Below the pieces are notes generated by a model. It saw only the letters and a list, made by a program, of their open reading frames with translations. It was not told the origin of the DNA and made no database searches. This document shows, one piece after another, positions 16,557-24,750 of a DNA stretch of 64,000 nt. The stretch is from Pseudacidovorax sp. NFM-22. GTDB lineage: Bacteria; Pseudomonadota; Gammaproteobacteria; Burkholderiales; Burkholderiaceae_C. The stretch covers positions 186,001 through 250,000 of the forward strand of contig NZ_JACBFY010000005.1 in the NCBI RefSeq assembly GCF_021401245.1, given 5' to 3'. A program made the position numbers and the translations under genes. Within the stretch, counting starts at the first letter, position 1. Each line of letters starts with the position of its first letter.

Positions 16557-16582
16557 ACATACGCACACGACGACCGTACATT
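16554..16582 (+). promoter_or_regulatory. Sigma-70 promoter for the MBL/monooxygenase/Bug genes
   Basis: Consensus -35 TTGACA at 16554-16559 and -10 TACATT at 16577-16582, separated by 17 bp. The start would fall about 50 bp before the MBL-fold ATG at 16641, which has AAGGAGAC upstream. It is one of the clearest promoters in the window and overlaps the CAAAC/GTTTG inverted repeat. Confidence 0.7.
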
Positions 16583-16640
16583 CTTTTCCAACAAATGCGT
16601 TCGCCCTTTGCGAATTCAAAGTCCTTTCAAGGAGACAGCC

Positions 16641-17594
16641 ATGAGCAAGACCTTCGCATCCGCCGCCGACCTCGAAGAAAAGAAGGTCAGCTTCACCCAG
16701 CTCTCGGAGCACGCCTGGGCCTACACCGCCGAGGGCGACCCCAACACCGGCGTGATCATTGGCGACGACGCCGTGCTGGTGGCCGACACCCAGGCCACGC
16801 CCGCGATGGCGCAGGACGTGATCCGCCGCATCCGCGAAGTCACCGACAAGCCCATCCGCTATGTGGTGCTCACGCATTACCACGCCGTGCGCGTCCTTGG
16901 CGCCTCGGCCTACGGCGCGCAGCAGGTGATCGCCAGCCAGGACACGCGCGACCTGATCGTCGAACGCGGCGAGGCCGACAAGGCCAGCGAGATCGGGCGT
17001 TTCCCGCGCCTGTTCCGCGACGTCGAATCGGTGCCCGCGGGCATGACCTGGCCCACGATCACCTTCACCGGCCGCATGAGCCTGTGGCTCGGCAAGCTCG
17101 AGGTGCAGCTGCTGCAGCTGGGCCGCGGCCACACCAAAGGGGACACCGTGGTCTGGCTGCCCGGCGAGAAGACGCTTCTTTCTGGTGACCTGGTGGAGTT
17201 CGACGCCACCCCCTATGCCGGCGACGCCTACTTCCGCGACTGGCCGGCCACGCTGGACAACATCGCCGCCCTTCAACCGCAGGCGCTGGTGCCGGGCCGC
17301 GGCCCGGCCCTGCTCGGAGAGGCGCGGGTCCAGGCCGGCCTCGCGTCCACGCGCGACTTCATCCGCGACCTGTGGGCCAGCGTGCAGGAGGGCGTCGCCG
17401 CCGGCAAGGACCTGCGCGCCACCTACGAGCACAGCTTCTCCACGCTGCAGCCCAAGTACGGGCATTGGGTCATCTTCAACCACTGCATGCCCTTCGACGT
17501 GACACGGGCCTACGACGAAGCCACGCAGCATGCCGATCCGCGCATCTGGACCGCAGAACGTGACCGTCAGATGTGGGAGGCGCTCGAAGGCTGA
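16641..17594 (+). CDS. MBL-fold metallo-hydrolase-like protein with altered metal motif
   Basis: A 317-residue protein with the metallo-beta-lactamase fold: strand pattern VIIGDDAVLVADT, then LTHYHAVR (H79, H81), GRGHTKGD (H164) and LLSGDLVEF (D183). The usual HxHxDH motif reads HYHAVR, so the Asp and last His are replaced by V83 and R84. This removes two expected zinc-site-2 ligands, leaving H79, H81, H164 and D183. It precedes an FAD monooxygenase, a DUF2783 gene and a Bug receptor; ring-opening or lactone hydrolysis is possible but unproven. Confidence 0.85.
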   Translation: MSKTFASAADLEEKKVSFTQLSEHAWAYTAEGDPNTGVIIGDDAVLVADTQATPAMAQDVIRRIREVTDKPIRYVVLTHYHAVRVLGASAYGAQQVIASQDTRDLIVERGEADKASEIGRFPRLFRDVESVPAGMTWPTITFTGRMSLWLGKLEVQLLQLGRGHTKGDTVVWLPGEKTLLSGDLVEFDATPYAGDAYFRDWPATLDNIAALQPQALVPGRGPALLGEARVQAGLASTRDFIRDLWASVQEGVAAGKDLRATYEHSFSTLQPKYGHWVIFNHCMPFDVTRAYDEATQHADPRIWTAERDRQMWEALEG

Positions 17595-17691
17595 ACAGAG
17601 CGCGACGGGCGTGCATTGCGCCCACCCCGGCTGGCGACGTGCACGCCCGATCGCCGCGCCGCGAAGACAAGAACGACAGGAGACATCGGCC

Positions 17692-19341
17692 ATGAAGCCA
17701 TCCGACATCCCGCCCCATCGCTTTCGCGGCACCGGCGAGCAGGTGCAGGCCATCCAGTTCGACTACCGGCGCTCGCCGGACCAGGAGGCGCCCTCGCCCG
17801 TGCGCCACCCGGTCGTCATCGTGGGCGCCGGCCCCGTGGGGCTGACGCTGGCCATCGACCTGGCCCAGCGCGGCCAGCCCGTGCTGGTGGTGGACAACGA
17901 CGACCGGCTGTCCACGGGCTCGCGTGCGCTGTGCTTTGCCAAGCGCACGCTGGAGATCTGGGACCGGCTGGGCGTCGGCGACGCCATGGTGGCCAAGGGC
18001 GTGTCCTGGAACCTGGGCAAGGTGTTCCTGCGCGACCAGCAGCTCTACCAGTTCAACCTGCTGCCGGAGGACGGCCACGAGCGCCCCGCCTTCATCAACC
18101 TGCAGCAGTACTACTGCGAGGCCTACCTGGTGGAGCGCGCGCTGCAGCTGCCCGGGCTGGAGATCCGCTGGAAGAACACGCTCGCTGGCATCGCACCCCG
18201 CCCGGATGGCGCCACCTTGACCCTGGACACGCCCGACGGCCCCTACCGCATCGAGGCAGACTGGGTCGTCGCCTGCGACGGCTCGCGCTCGCCGACGCGG
18301 CAGCTGATGGGCCTGGAGAGCCAGGGCCGCGTGTTCCGCGATCGCTTCCTGATCGCCGATGTGCGCATGACGGCCGACTTTCCGACCGAGCGCTGGTTCT
18401 GGTTCGACCCGCCCTTCCATCCCAACCAGAGCGTGCTGCTGCACCGCGAGCCCGACAACGTCTGGCGCATCGACTTCCAGCTCGGCTGGGATGCCGACCC
18501 GCAGGCGGAGCGCCAGCCCGAGAAGGTCATCGCGCGCGTGCGTGCACTGCTCGGTCCCGACGCCGAGTTCAGCCTCGAATGGGCCAGCGTCTACACCTTC
18601 GCCTGCCAGCGGATGGAGCGCTTCGTGCATGGGCGGGTCGTCTTCGCCGGAGACAGCGCCCACGGCGTCTCGCCCTTCGGTGCGCGGGGCGCCAACAGCG
18701 GCGTGCAGGATGCGGACAACCTCGGCTGGAAGCTCGACCACGTGATGCGCGGCCAGGCGAGCGCCACGCTCATCGACACCTATGGCAGCGAGCGCGAGGC
18801 GGCGGCGGACGAGAACATCCTCCACTCCAGCCGAGCCACCGACTTCATCACGCCCAAGAGCGAGATCAGCCGGCTCTTCCGCGACCAGGTGCTGGCCCTC
18901 GCCCGCTCGCACGAGTTCGCCCGCCGGCTGGTCAACAGCGGAAGGCTGTCCGTGCCCTGCGTGCTGCGGGCGTCGCCGCTGAACACGCCCGACGCCGAGG
19001 CCTTCGACAGTGCGATGGTGCCCGGCGCGCCGCTGTGCGATGCGCCCCTGCAGACACCCCAAGGCGACCCGGCCTGGCTGCTGCGCAGCCTGGGTCCGGA
19101 CTTCACGCTGCTCGTCTTCGGCGAGGCGCCGCATTGGGTTCGCGAACTGCCAGGGGTGGCCGCGCGCTGCCTGGGGCAGGAGCTGATCGACGCGCAGGGC
19201 GTGCTCGCCCGCCGCCTCGATGCGCAGCCGGGCACCGCCTACCTCGTGCGGCCCGACCAGCACGTGTGCGCGCGCTGGCGTCAGCCATCGCTGGAGGCCG
19301 TGCGCGCCGCACTGCGCCTCGCCATTGGCCTGCGCGACTGA
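17692..19341 (+). CDS. FAD-dependent aromatic-ring monooxygenase (PheA/TfdB/MhpA type)
   Basis: A 549-residue flavoprotein hydroxylase. The FAD-binding GxGxxG is in VIVGAGPVGLTLAIDLAQRG. The DG motif is in VACDGSRSPTRQLMG and the GD motif in RVVFAGDSAHGVSPFGARG. A C-terminal thioredoxin-like domain follows about residue 430, as in phenol-type hydroxylases. The start MKPSDIPPHR has CAGGAGAC upstream. It sits between the MBL-fold protein and a DUF2783 gene. The substrate, probably a hydroxylated aromatic acid, cannot be read from the sequence. Confidence 0.9.
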   Translation: MKPSDIPPHRFRGTGEQVQAIQFDYRRSPDQEAPSPVRHPVVIVGAGPVGLTLAIDLAQRGQPVLVVDNDDRLSTGSRALCFAKRTLEIWDRLGVGDAMVAKGVSWNLGKVFLRDQQLYQFNLLPEDGHERPAFINLQQYYCEAYLVERALQLPGLEIRWKNTLAGIAPRPDGATLTLDTPDGPYRIEADWVVACDGSRSPTRQLMGLESQGRVFRDRFLIADVRMTADFPTERWFWFDPPFHPNQSVLLHREPDNVWRIDFQLGWDADPQAERQPEKVIARVRALLGPDAEFSLEWASVYTFACQRMERFVHGRVVFAGDSAHGVSPFGARGANSGVQDADNLGWKLDHVMRGQASATLIDTYGSEREAAADENILHSSRATDFITPKSEISRLFRDQVLALARSHEFARRLVNSGRLSVPCVLRASPLNTPDAEAFDSAMVPGAPLCDAPLQTPQGDPAWLLRSLGPDFTLLVFGEAPHWVRELPGVAARCLGQELIDAQGVLARRLDAQPGTAYLVRPDQHVCARWRQPSLEAVRAALRLAIGLRD

Positions 19342-19356
19342 GGCCGGAGACCCGCC

Positions 19357-19554
19357 ATGCTCAATACGCAACCGAACATCGCCCGCTTCGACGACTTCTA
19401 CGAAGCACTGTTGGCCGCACACCAGGACCTGCCGCTCGACCAGAGCCACGCGCTGAACGCCCGTCTGGTGCTGCTGCTGGCCAACCACATCGGCGATCTC
19501 GACGTGCTGCGCGATGCGCTCGCGCGGGCCCGCGAATCCGCCTCCACGCGCTGA
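19357..19554 (+). CDS. DUF2783 small protein
   Basis: A 65-residue acidic, helical protein (MLNTQPNIARFDDFYEALL ... LVLLLANHIGDLDVLRDAL). It matches the DUF2783 pattern as I recognise it: a short protein next to FAD monooxygenase genes. It begins 15 bp after the monooxygenase stop, with CCGGAGACC just upstream. It may be a small partner of the flavoprotein; no activity is known to me. Confidence 0.75.
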   Translation: MLNTQPNIARFDDFYEALLAAHQDLPLDQSHALNARLVLLLANHIGDLDVLRDALARARESASTR

Positions 19555-19656
19555 CCTCAAGGGCGCCGGACAGGCACATGGGGCCATGGCCGGCCACGGA
19601 CGGGCCATGCCGTGGTGCTGCCCCCTTTTTCACGACAACACAACGGAGACAAAACC

Positions 19657-20619
19657 ATGATCAATCGCAAGCAGTTCCTCGGCCTCGCCGCGGCGGTCCT
19701 TGGTGCACCGGCCTGGGCGCAGAGCACGGGCAAGCCGGTCGAATGGGTGGTGGGCTATGCCGCCGGAGGCGGCTCCGACGTGGTGGCCCGCACCATTGCC
19801 GAAGCCATGGGCCGCACCCTCAACCGCCCCATCGTCATCAACAACAAGCCCGGCGCCGGCACCAACATCGCCGCCGACTACGTGGCCCGGTCGAAGGACT
19901 TCGGCAACCTCCTCTTCACGGCTGACTTCGCCACGCTGGCCGCCAACCCCTTTCTCTTCAGCAAGCTGAGCTACGACGCGCAGAAGGCGTTCCAACCGGT
20001 CGGGCTGCTGGTGCGCTTTCCCATGTTCCTGGTGGTGGGCAGTGAGGTGCCGGCGGACAACCTGCAGCAGTTCACGGCCTGGACCAAGGCGCAGAAGGAT
20101 CCAGTGAGCTGGGGCTCTGCCGGCCCTGGCAGTCCGCACCACTTGGTCGGCGAACTCTTCCGCGAGCAGACCAGCCTGGCGATGCAGCACGTGCCTTACC
20201 GCGGCGCCGCGCCCGCCATGCAGGACGTGCTGGCAGGACAGATCCCCGCCATGTGGATCGACAGCGCCACCGTGCTGCCCTTCCTTGCCGGCAAAAAGGT
20301 GAAGATCATCGGCGTCGCATCGGCCAGGCGCCTGGATCTGTTGCCGGAGGTGCCCACCTTCGCCGAGCAGGGCCTCAAGGATTTCGAGGGCTACGCGTGG
20401 CAGGGTCTGGTCGTGCCGACCGGTACCCCGGCCGAGGCCACGGCCGCCTTCGCCGATGCCTTGCAGAACGCGCTGGGGTCTACGCAGGTTCGCGCCCGCC
20501 TGCAGGCTCTGGGCGTCGAGCCGATGCCTGGCACGCCCGACCAGATGGCACGCTTCTCCGCTGCCGAACGGGACAAGTGGGGCGCGGTCATTCGGCGTGC
20601 CGGCGTCAGGCTGGACTGA
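19657..20619 (+). CDS. Bug-family (TctC) tripartite tricarboxylate receptor
   Basis: A 320-residue periplasmic binding protein of the Bug family. The signal peptide MINRKQFLGLAAAVLG ends at AWAQ. The family regions are VGYAAGGGSDVVARTIAEA, GSAGPGSPHHLVGEL and HVPYRGAAPAMQDVLAGQ. CGGAGAC lies 8 bp before the ATG. No TctA/TctB permease is in the window, so like most Bug proteins it is an orphan receptor. Its place in the operon suggests that it captures the monooxygenase substrate. Confidence 0.9.
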   Translation: MINRKQFLGLAAAVLGAPAWAQSTGKPVEWVVGYAAGGGSDVVARTIAEAMGRTLNRPIVINNKPGAGTNIAADYVARSKDFGNLLFTADFATLAANPFLFSKLSYDAQKAFQPVGLLVRFPMFLVVGSEVPADNLQQFTAWTKAQKDPVSWGSAGPGSPHHLVGELFREQTSLAMQHVPYRGAAPAMQDVLAGQIPAMWIDSATVLPFLAGKKVKIIGVASARRLDLLPEVPTFAEQGLKDFEGYAWQGLVVPTGTPAEATAAFADALQNALGSTQVRARLQALGVEPMPGTPDQMARFSAAERDKWGAVIRRAGVRLD

Positions 20620-20801
20620 GCGACTTTTTGCGTCGGTCGAATGAGTGACGCAGACCCGTAGAGGCCGAGCGCCGGGACATGCCGCCGGAGAGCCGCCACG
20701 GGCAGAGATGCTGCGCACGACCGAGGCCGCTGACGCCCAACTCGCGCGCGGCACCCTGACGGGCCGCTTGACGAGGCAAAGGTGCGGGCCCTGCTGGCCG
20801 C
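20620..20801. pseudogene. Remnant region: truncated DUF2384-like 3' end
   Basis: A 182-bp stretch with no intact gene. Near its right end, in frame, DEAKVRALLAAYARGA and a stop at 20818-20820 mirror the end of the DUF2384-like protein at 15169-15633 (GEEKVLALLAAYARGA). The rest of that gene is missing. It overlaps the LysR stop codon tail-to-tail, exactly as the fragment at the left repeat does. Confidence 0.6.
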
Positions 20802-20888
20802 CTACGCACGCGGCGCCTGAGGCGCGCGTTTCGGCTTCGGGGCGCGCGGGCCGGCAGCAGCCTGGCCCAGCTGGCGCAGCAGCTCGGC
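20772..20888. repeat. Direct repeat copy 2 (right border of catabolic block)
   Basis: About 117 bp matching 15585-15692. It holds the 3' end of a DUF2384-like gene and the true 3' end of the LysR gene. Within the DUF2384-derived 46 bases from GGTGC to GGCGCG only one base differs. The two copies frame the IclR/MBL/monooxygenase/DUF2783/Bug block in direct orientation. Confidence 0.85.
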
Positions 20889-21767
20889 GCGCAACGCTTC
20901 GGCCACTGCAGAAGCCGCCGTCGACAGGCTCCGCTCCTGCCGCATCACCTGGCCGATGGGCCGCTGCACATCCGGCGCCGTCAGCCGCCGCTGCACCACC
21001 GGCCCGCCCAGCGCCACCTGCGCCGCCAGGGCGGGCAGCACCGACACCCCCAGCCCGGCCGCCACCATCGCATTGATGGTGGCCAGGTGCTCCACCTCGA
21101 AACGCGGCGCGAAGCGCTGTCCCAATGAGAGCAGCGCCGCCTCGGCGTACTGCCGCACGCTGGTGGGTGCGGGCATCGAGATGTGCGGCAGGCCCGCCAC
21201 CTCGGCCCAGCGCAGCGGGCCGCGCCGCGCAGCCAGCGCATGGTCCGCGGGCAGCAGCAGCACCAGCGGATCGCTGGCCAGCGTCTCGTAGGCCAGGTCG
21301 GCATAGGCCGGGTTCTCGGCCGTGAGGGCGAAGTCGACCTGGCCCGCGCGCACCAGGTCGAAGGAGGCGCCCGACAGCGAATCGACCACGCCCAGCTGCA
21401 CGCCCGGGTGCGCCGCCATGAAGCGCGCGAACACCGGCGGCACCACCGTCGCCGCCAGCGAGGGCAGCGCCGCGATGCGCACCCGGCCCTCGCGCAGCTC
21501 GACCACGTCGCGCACCGCGCTGGCGGCCGTCTCGGCCTGGGCCCGCAGGATGCGCGCATGCGCCAGCAGCGCCTGCCCGGCATCGGTGAGCTGCACGCTG
21601 CGCGTGTTGCGGGCGAACAGGCGCGCGCCCAGCGTCTCCTCCAGCCGGCCGATCACGCCCGAGACGGCCGACTGCGACAGGTGCACCCGCGCCGCCGCGC
21701 GCCGGAAGTTCAGCGTCTCGGCCAGTTCGATGAAGACCTGCAGTTCGCGCAGCGACAGATTGATCAT
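20802..21767 (-). CDS. LysR-family transcriptional regulator
   Basis: A 321-residue LysR regulator. The N-terminal helix-turn-helix is in LNFRRAAARVHLSQSAVSG, followed by the linker helix (LEETLGARLFARNTRSVQL) and a type 2 periplasmic-binding-like effector domain. It ends with the basic tail PKRAPQAPRA; its TAG lies inside the DUF2384-like fragment on the other strand. It is divergent from the dehydrogenase/BKACE/Bug genes, the usual arrangement for LysR control of an adjacent catabolic operon. Confidence 0.9.
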   Translation of the reverse strand: MINLSLRELQVFIELAETLNFRRAAARVHLSQSAVSGVIGRLEETLGARLFARNTRSVQLTDAGQALLAHARILRAQAETAASAVRDVVELREGRVRIAALPSLAATVVPPVFARFMAAHPGVQLGVVDSLSGASFDLVRAGQVDFALTAENPAYADLAYETLASDPLVLLLPADHALAARRGPLRWAEVAGLPHISMPAPTSVRQYAEAALLSLGQRFAPRFEVEHLATINAMVAAGLGVSVLPALAAQVALGGPVVQRRLTAPDVQRPIGQVMRQERSLSTAASAVAEALRAELLRQLGQAAAGPRAPKPKRAPQAPRA

Positions 21768-21771
21768 GGTT

Positions 21772-21789
21772 GCCGATCAGTCTATCGGC
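21772..21789. promoter_or_regulatory. LysR-type operator GCCGAT-N6-ATCGGC
   Basis: Perfect 6-bp arms with a 6-bp spacer, 5 bp before the LysR ATG in the 68-bp divergent region. The half-site CCGATCAGT (21773-21781) recurs in direct orientation at 21803-21811, 30 bp away or about three helical turns. This fits the recognition-site plus activation-site layout of LysR regulators. Confidence 0.6.
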
Positions 21790-21835
21790 CAATAGCGTTG
21801 GACCGATCAGTGCCATCTTCCTAGACTGCGCCGCC

Positions 21836-22822
21836 ATGACGACCCCTTCCCTCATCCGCCCCGCGGGCACCGCCGTGATCGGCGGCGGCACCATGGGCGC
21901 CGACGTCGCCGTGGTGCTCAGCCGCGGCGGCCTGCCCGTCACCGTGGTGGAACGCGATGCCGCCAAGGCGGCCCGCCTGCCGGCCTACATCGGCGCCCAG
22001 CTCGAAGCCGCGGGCTGCATGGCTCATGCCGGACCGGTCACCGTCGTCCACCAGCTGGAGGACGTGGCCTGGGCCGACGTTGGCCTGGTGGTCGAATGCA
22101 TCGTCGAGCAGCTGGCGCCCAAGCAGCAGCTCTTCGCGCGGCTGGTCGAGCTGGCGCCGCCCTCGGCCCTGCTGACCAGCAACAGCTCGGGCCTGCCCAT
22201 CAGCCGCATCGCCGAGGGCCTGCCCACGCGCGGGCGCATGTTCGGCCTGCACTTCTTCATGCCCGCGCACCTGGTGCCGCTGGTGGAGGTGGTGATGGGC
22301 CCCGACAGCGACACCGGCGCCGCCCAGGCCCTGGTGCAGACCATGCGCCGCTGTGCCAGCGTGCCCGTGCTGGTGCGCAAGGACCGGCCGGGCTTCCTGG
22401 CCAACCGGCTGCAGCATGCGCTGGCGCGCGAGGCCTTCGCGCTGCTGGACGATGGCGTGGCCAGTGCCGAGGACATCGATGCCGCGGTGCGCTTCGGCTT
22501 CGGCTTCCGCTTCCTGGCGGCCGGGCCGATCCTGCAGCGCGACCATGCCGGTCTGGACGTGCACTGCGCCGCCGCCACCACCATCTACCCCAGCCTGTGC
22601 AACGACGCCGAACCCGCCCAGGTGCTGCAGCGGCAGGTGCAGGCCGGCCGGGTGGGCATGAAGGCCGGTGCCGGCTTCAGCGACTGGCCCGAAGCCGAGC
22701 GCGCTGCCGAACGGGCCCGCTACGACCGCCTGCTGCGCGCCGGCCTTCACCTGCTGGCCGACGAACTGCCGCCGCTGCCGGGTGCAGCCCGCGCCCCTTC
22801 CTCCGACCGGAACCCGACGTGA
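21836..22822 (+). CDS. 3-hydroxyacyl-CoA dehydrogenase-family protein (L-carnitine dehydrogenase-like)
   Basis: A 328-residue NAD-dependent dehydrogenase. The Rossmann motif is VIGGGTMGADVAVVLSRGG, then SNSSGLPISRIAEGL, the HFFMPAHLVPLVEVV catalytic region (His in GLHFFMP), and a C-terminal helical domain (RPGFLANRLQHALAREA). Length and layout resemble L-carnitine dehydrogenase and 3-hydroxybutyryl-CoA dehydrogenase. The BKACE gene next to it favours oxidation of a free beta-hydroxy acid to a beta-keto acid. It overlaps the BKACE start (GTGA) and is divergent from LysR. Confidence 0.85.
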   Translation: MTTPSLIRPAGTAVIGGGTMGADVAVVLSRGGLPVTVVERDAAKAARLPAYIGAQLEAAGCMAHAGPVTVVHQLEDVAWADVGLVVECIVEQLAPKQQLFARLVELAPPSALLTSNSSGLPISRIAEGLPTRGRMFGLHFFMPAHLVPLVEVVMGPDSDTGAAQALVQTMRRCASVPVLVRKDRPGFLANRLQHALAREAFALLDDGVASAEDIDAAVRFGFGFRFLAAGPILQRDHAGLDVHCAAATTIYPSLCNDAEPAQVLQRQVQAGRVGMKAGAGFSDWPEAERAAERARYDRLLRAGLHLLADELPPLPGAARAPSSDRNPT

Positions 22823-23643
22823 CCGCCGATCCCCTCATCCTCACCGTGGCGCCCAACGGCGCCTACAAGCAGCACAGCGACCATCCCGCCGTGCCGCTCA
22901 CGCCCCAGGCCCTGGCCGATACCGCCCGCCGCTGCCTGGACGCCGGCGCCGCCATGCTCCACCTGCACATCCGTGATGCCGAGGGCCGCCACAGCCTGGA
23001 CGTCGAGGGCTACCGCGAAGCCCTGCGCGTGGTGCGCCAGGCCGTGGGCGATGCGATGGTGCTGCAGGTGACCAGCGAAGCGGCGCGCGTCTACCAGGCG
23101 CCGCAGCAGATCGCCATGGTGCGCGAACTGCAGCCCGAAGCCGTCTCCATCGGCCTGCGCGAGGTGGACGTGCCCGCCGTAGGCGAGGCGGGCCTGGCCG
23201 CCTTCTTCGCCGAGCTGGCAGCGCGCGGCACCATGGTCCAGGTGATCCTCTACGACGCGGCCGACGTGGCGCGCTGGCAGGCGCTGCGCGCGGCCGGCGC
23301 CATTCCCGACGCGCCGTGGTTCCTGCTCTTCGTGCTGGGCCGCTACAGCGCAGGCCAGACCTCCGACCCGCGCGACCTGCTGCCCTTCCTGGCCGCCCAC
23401 GGCGATGGCCCCGAGCCCTGGGCCGTGTGCGCCTTCGGCCCGACCGAGCAGGCCTGCGTCACCGCCGCGGCGGCCTTCGGCGGCCATGCGCGGGTGGGCT
23501 TCGAGAACAACCTGCGGCTGCGCGACGGCCGCCTGGCGCCCGACAACACCGCCCTGGTGGCGCAGGCCGCCGAGGCCGCCGCCACGCTGGGCCGTCCGCT
23601 GGCCACGGCGGCGCAGATCCGCGAGCGCTTCCGGCCGCGCTGA
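22819..23643 (+). CDS. BKACE (DUF849) beta-keto acid cleavage enzyme
   Basis: A 274-residue TIM-barrel enzyme starting with GTG that overlaps the dehydrogenase stop. Zinc ligands H48 and H50 are in LHLHIRDAEG. Other family regions are APNGAYKQHSDHPAVPLTP near the start and HARVGFENNLRLRDG near the end. BKACE proteins condense a beta-keto acid with acetyl-CoA to give acetoacetate and a new acyl-CoA. With the dehydrogenase it forms a two-step route like carnitine degradation (CdhA/CdhC), but no thioesterase gene is present. Confidence 0.88.
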   Translation: MTADPLILTVAPNGAYKQHSDHPAVPLTPQALADTARRCLDAGAAMLHLHIRDAEGRHSLDVEGYREALRVVRQAVGDAMVLQVTSEAARVYQAPQQIAMVRELQPEAVSIGLREVDVPAVGEAGLAAFFAELAARGTMVQVILYDAADVARWQALRAAGAIPDAPWFLLFVLGRYSAGQTSDPRDLLPFLAAHGDGPEPWAVCAFGPTEQACVTAAAAFGGHARVGFENNLRLRDGRLAPDNTALVAQAAEAAATLGRPLATAAQIRERFRPR

Positions 23644-23682
23644 CGCCACGCCCCCTTCCCCACAACAACCGGAGACAACCCC

Positions 23683-24660
23683 ATGATCGATCGCCGCCAA
23701 TGGCTGGCGGGCGCGGCCGCCGGCCTGCTCGCCCCTTCTCTTGCCTTCGCCCAGGCGGAGGCCCCCAAGGGCCCCGTGCGCATCGTGGTGCCCTACCCGC
23801 CCGGCGGCCCCACCGACCTGATGGCCCGGCTGCTGCAGCCGCAGCTGCAGCGCCGCCTGAACACCACCGTCATCGTCGACAACCGCGGCGGCGCGGGCGG
23901 CAACCTGGGCAGCGCCTACGTGGCGCGGCAGGCCCCGGCCGATGGCCTGACGCTGCTGCTCGCGGCCAGCGGGCCGATGGCCGTCAATGCGGCGCTCTAC
24001 AAGTCCATGCCCTTCAACGCGCAGGACGACCTGCTGCCGGTGGTGCAGCTGTCGGCCTTTCCGCTGGTGCTGGAGGTGCATCCCTCGGTCAAGGCCCGCA
24101 CGCTGAAGGAATTCATCACCTACGCGGGCAGCCAGAAGGCGCCGCTGAACTTCGCCTCGGCTGGCAGCGGCACGCCCCAGCACCTGGCTGGCGAGCTGTT
24201 CGCCCGCGAGGCCAAGGTGCCGCTCACCCATGTGCCCTACCGCGGCGCCGGCCCGGCCCTCAACGACATGCTGGGCGGCCAGGTGCCGCTGATGTTCGAC
24301 ATCCTGGCCAGCTCGCTGCAGCACCTGCAGGCGGGCAAGCTGGTGCCCATCGCCGTCACCTCGGCCACGCGCAGCCCCGCGCTGCCGCAGGTGCCGACCA
24401 TGGCCGAGGCGGGGCTGCCCGGCTTCGAGGTGACGGCCTGGCATGGCATCGCCGTGCGCAGCGGCACGCCCGCCGCCACGGTGCAGCGGCTCAATGCCAC
24501 CTTCCTGGACATCTTTGCCGACCCGGCCTTCCGCAAGTCCTGGGAGGCGCTGGGCACACCGGTAGTGGCCGGCACGCCCGAGGCCTTCGGCCAGCTGATC
24601 CGCAGCGAAACGGCACGGCTGGGCCGCATCGTGCGGGAGACGGGGGCGACGGCGGATTGA
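23683..24660 (+). CDS. Bug-family (TctC) tripartite tricarboxylate receptor
   Basis: A 325-residue periplasmic receptor. The signal MIDRRQWLAGAAAGLL ends at AFAQ. Family regions are VPYPPGGPTDLMARLLQPQ, ASAGSGTPQHLAGELF and HVPYRGAGPALNDMLGGQ. It has ACCGGAGAC before the ATG, 39 bp after BKACE. It probably binds the compound degraded by the dehydrogenase/BKACE pair. No membrane subunits are encoded nearby. Confidence 0.9.
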   Translation: MIDRRQWLAGAAAGLLAPSLAFAQAEAPKGPVRIVVPYPPGGPTDLMARLLQPQLQRRLNTTVIVDNRGGAGGNLGSAYVARQAPADGLTLLLAASGPMAVNAALYKSMPFNAQDDLLPVVQLSAFPLVLEVHPSVKARTLKEFITYAGSQKAPLNFASAGSGTPQHLAGELFAREAKVPLTHVPYRGAGPALNDMLGGQVPLMFDILASSLQHLQAGKLVPIAVTSATRSPALPQVPTMAEAGLPGFEVTAWHGIAVRSGTPAATVQRLNATFLDIFADPAFRKSWEALGTPVVAGTPEAFGQLIRSETARLGRIVRETGATAD

Positions 24661-24750
24661 GGAGCACCGGGTGCCCGGCGATGTCGGCTGATCCACCGCC
24701 AGGAGTGACGGGCCTGACGAGCGGCAAGCTCAGCCGCCGCTGTGGCCCAT

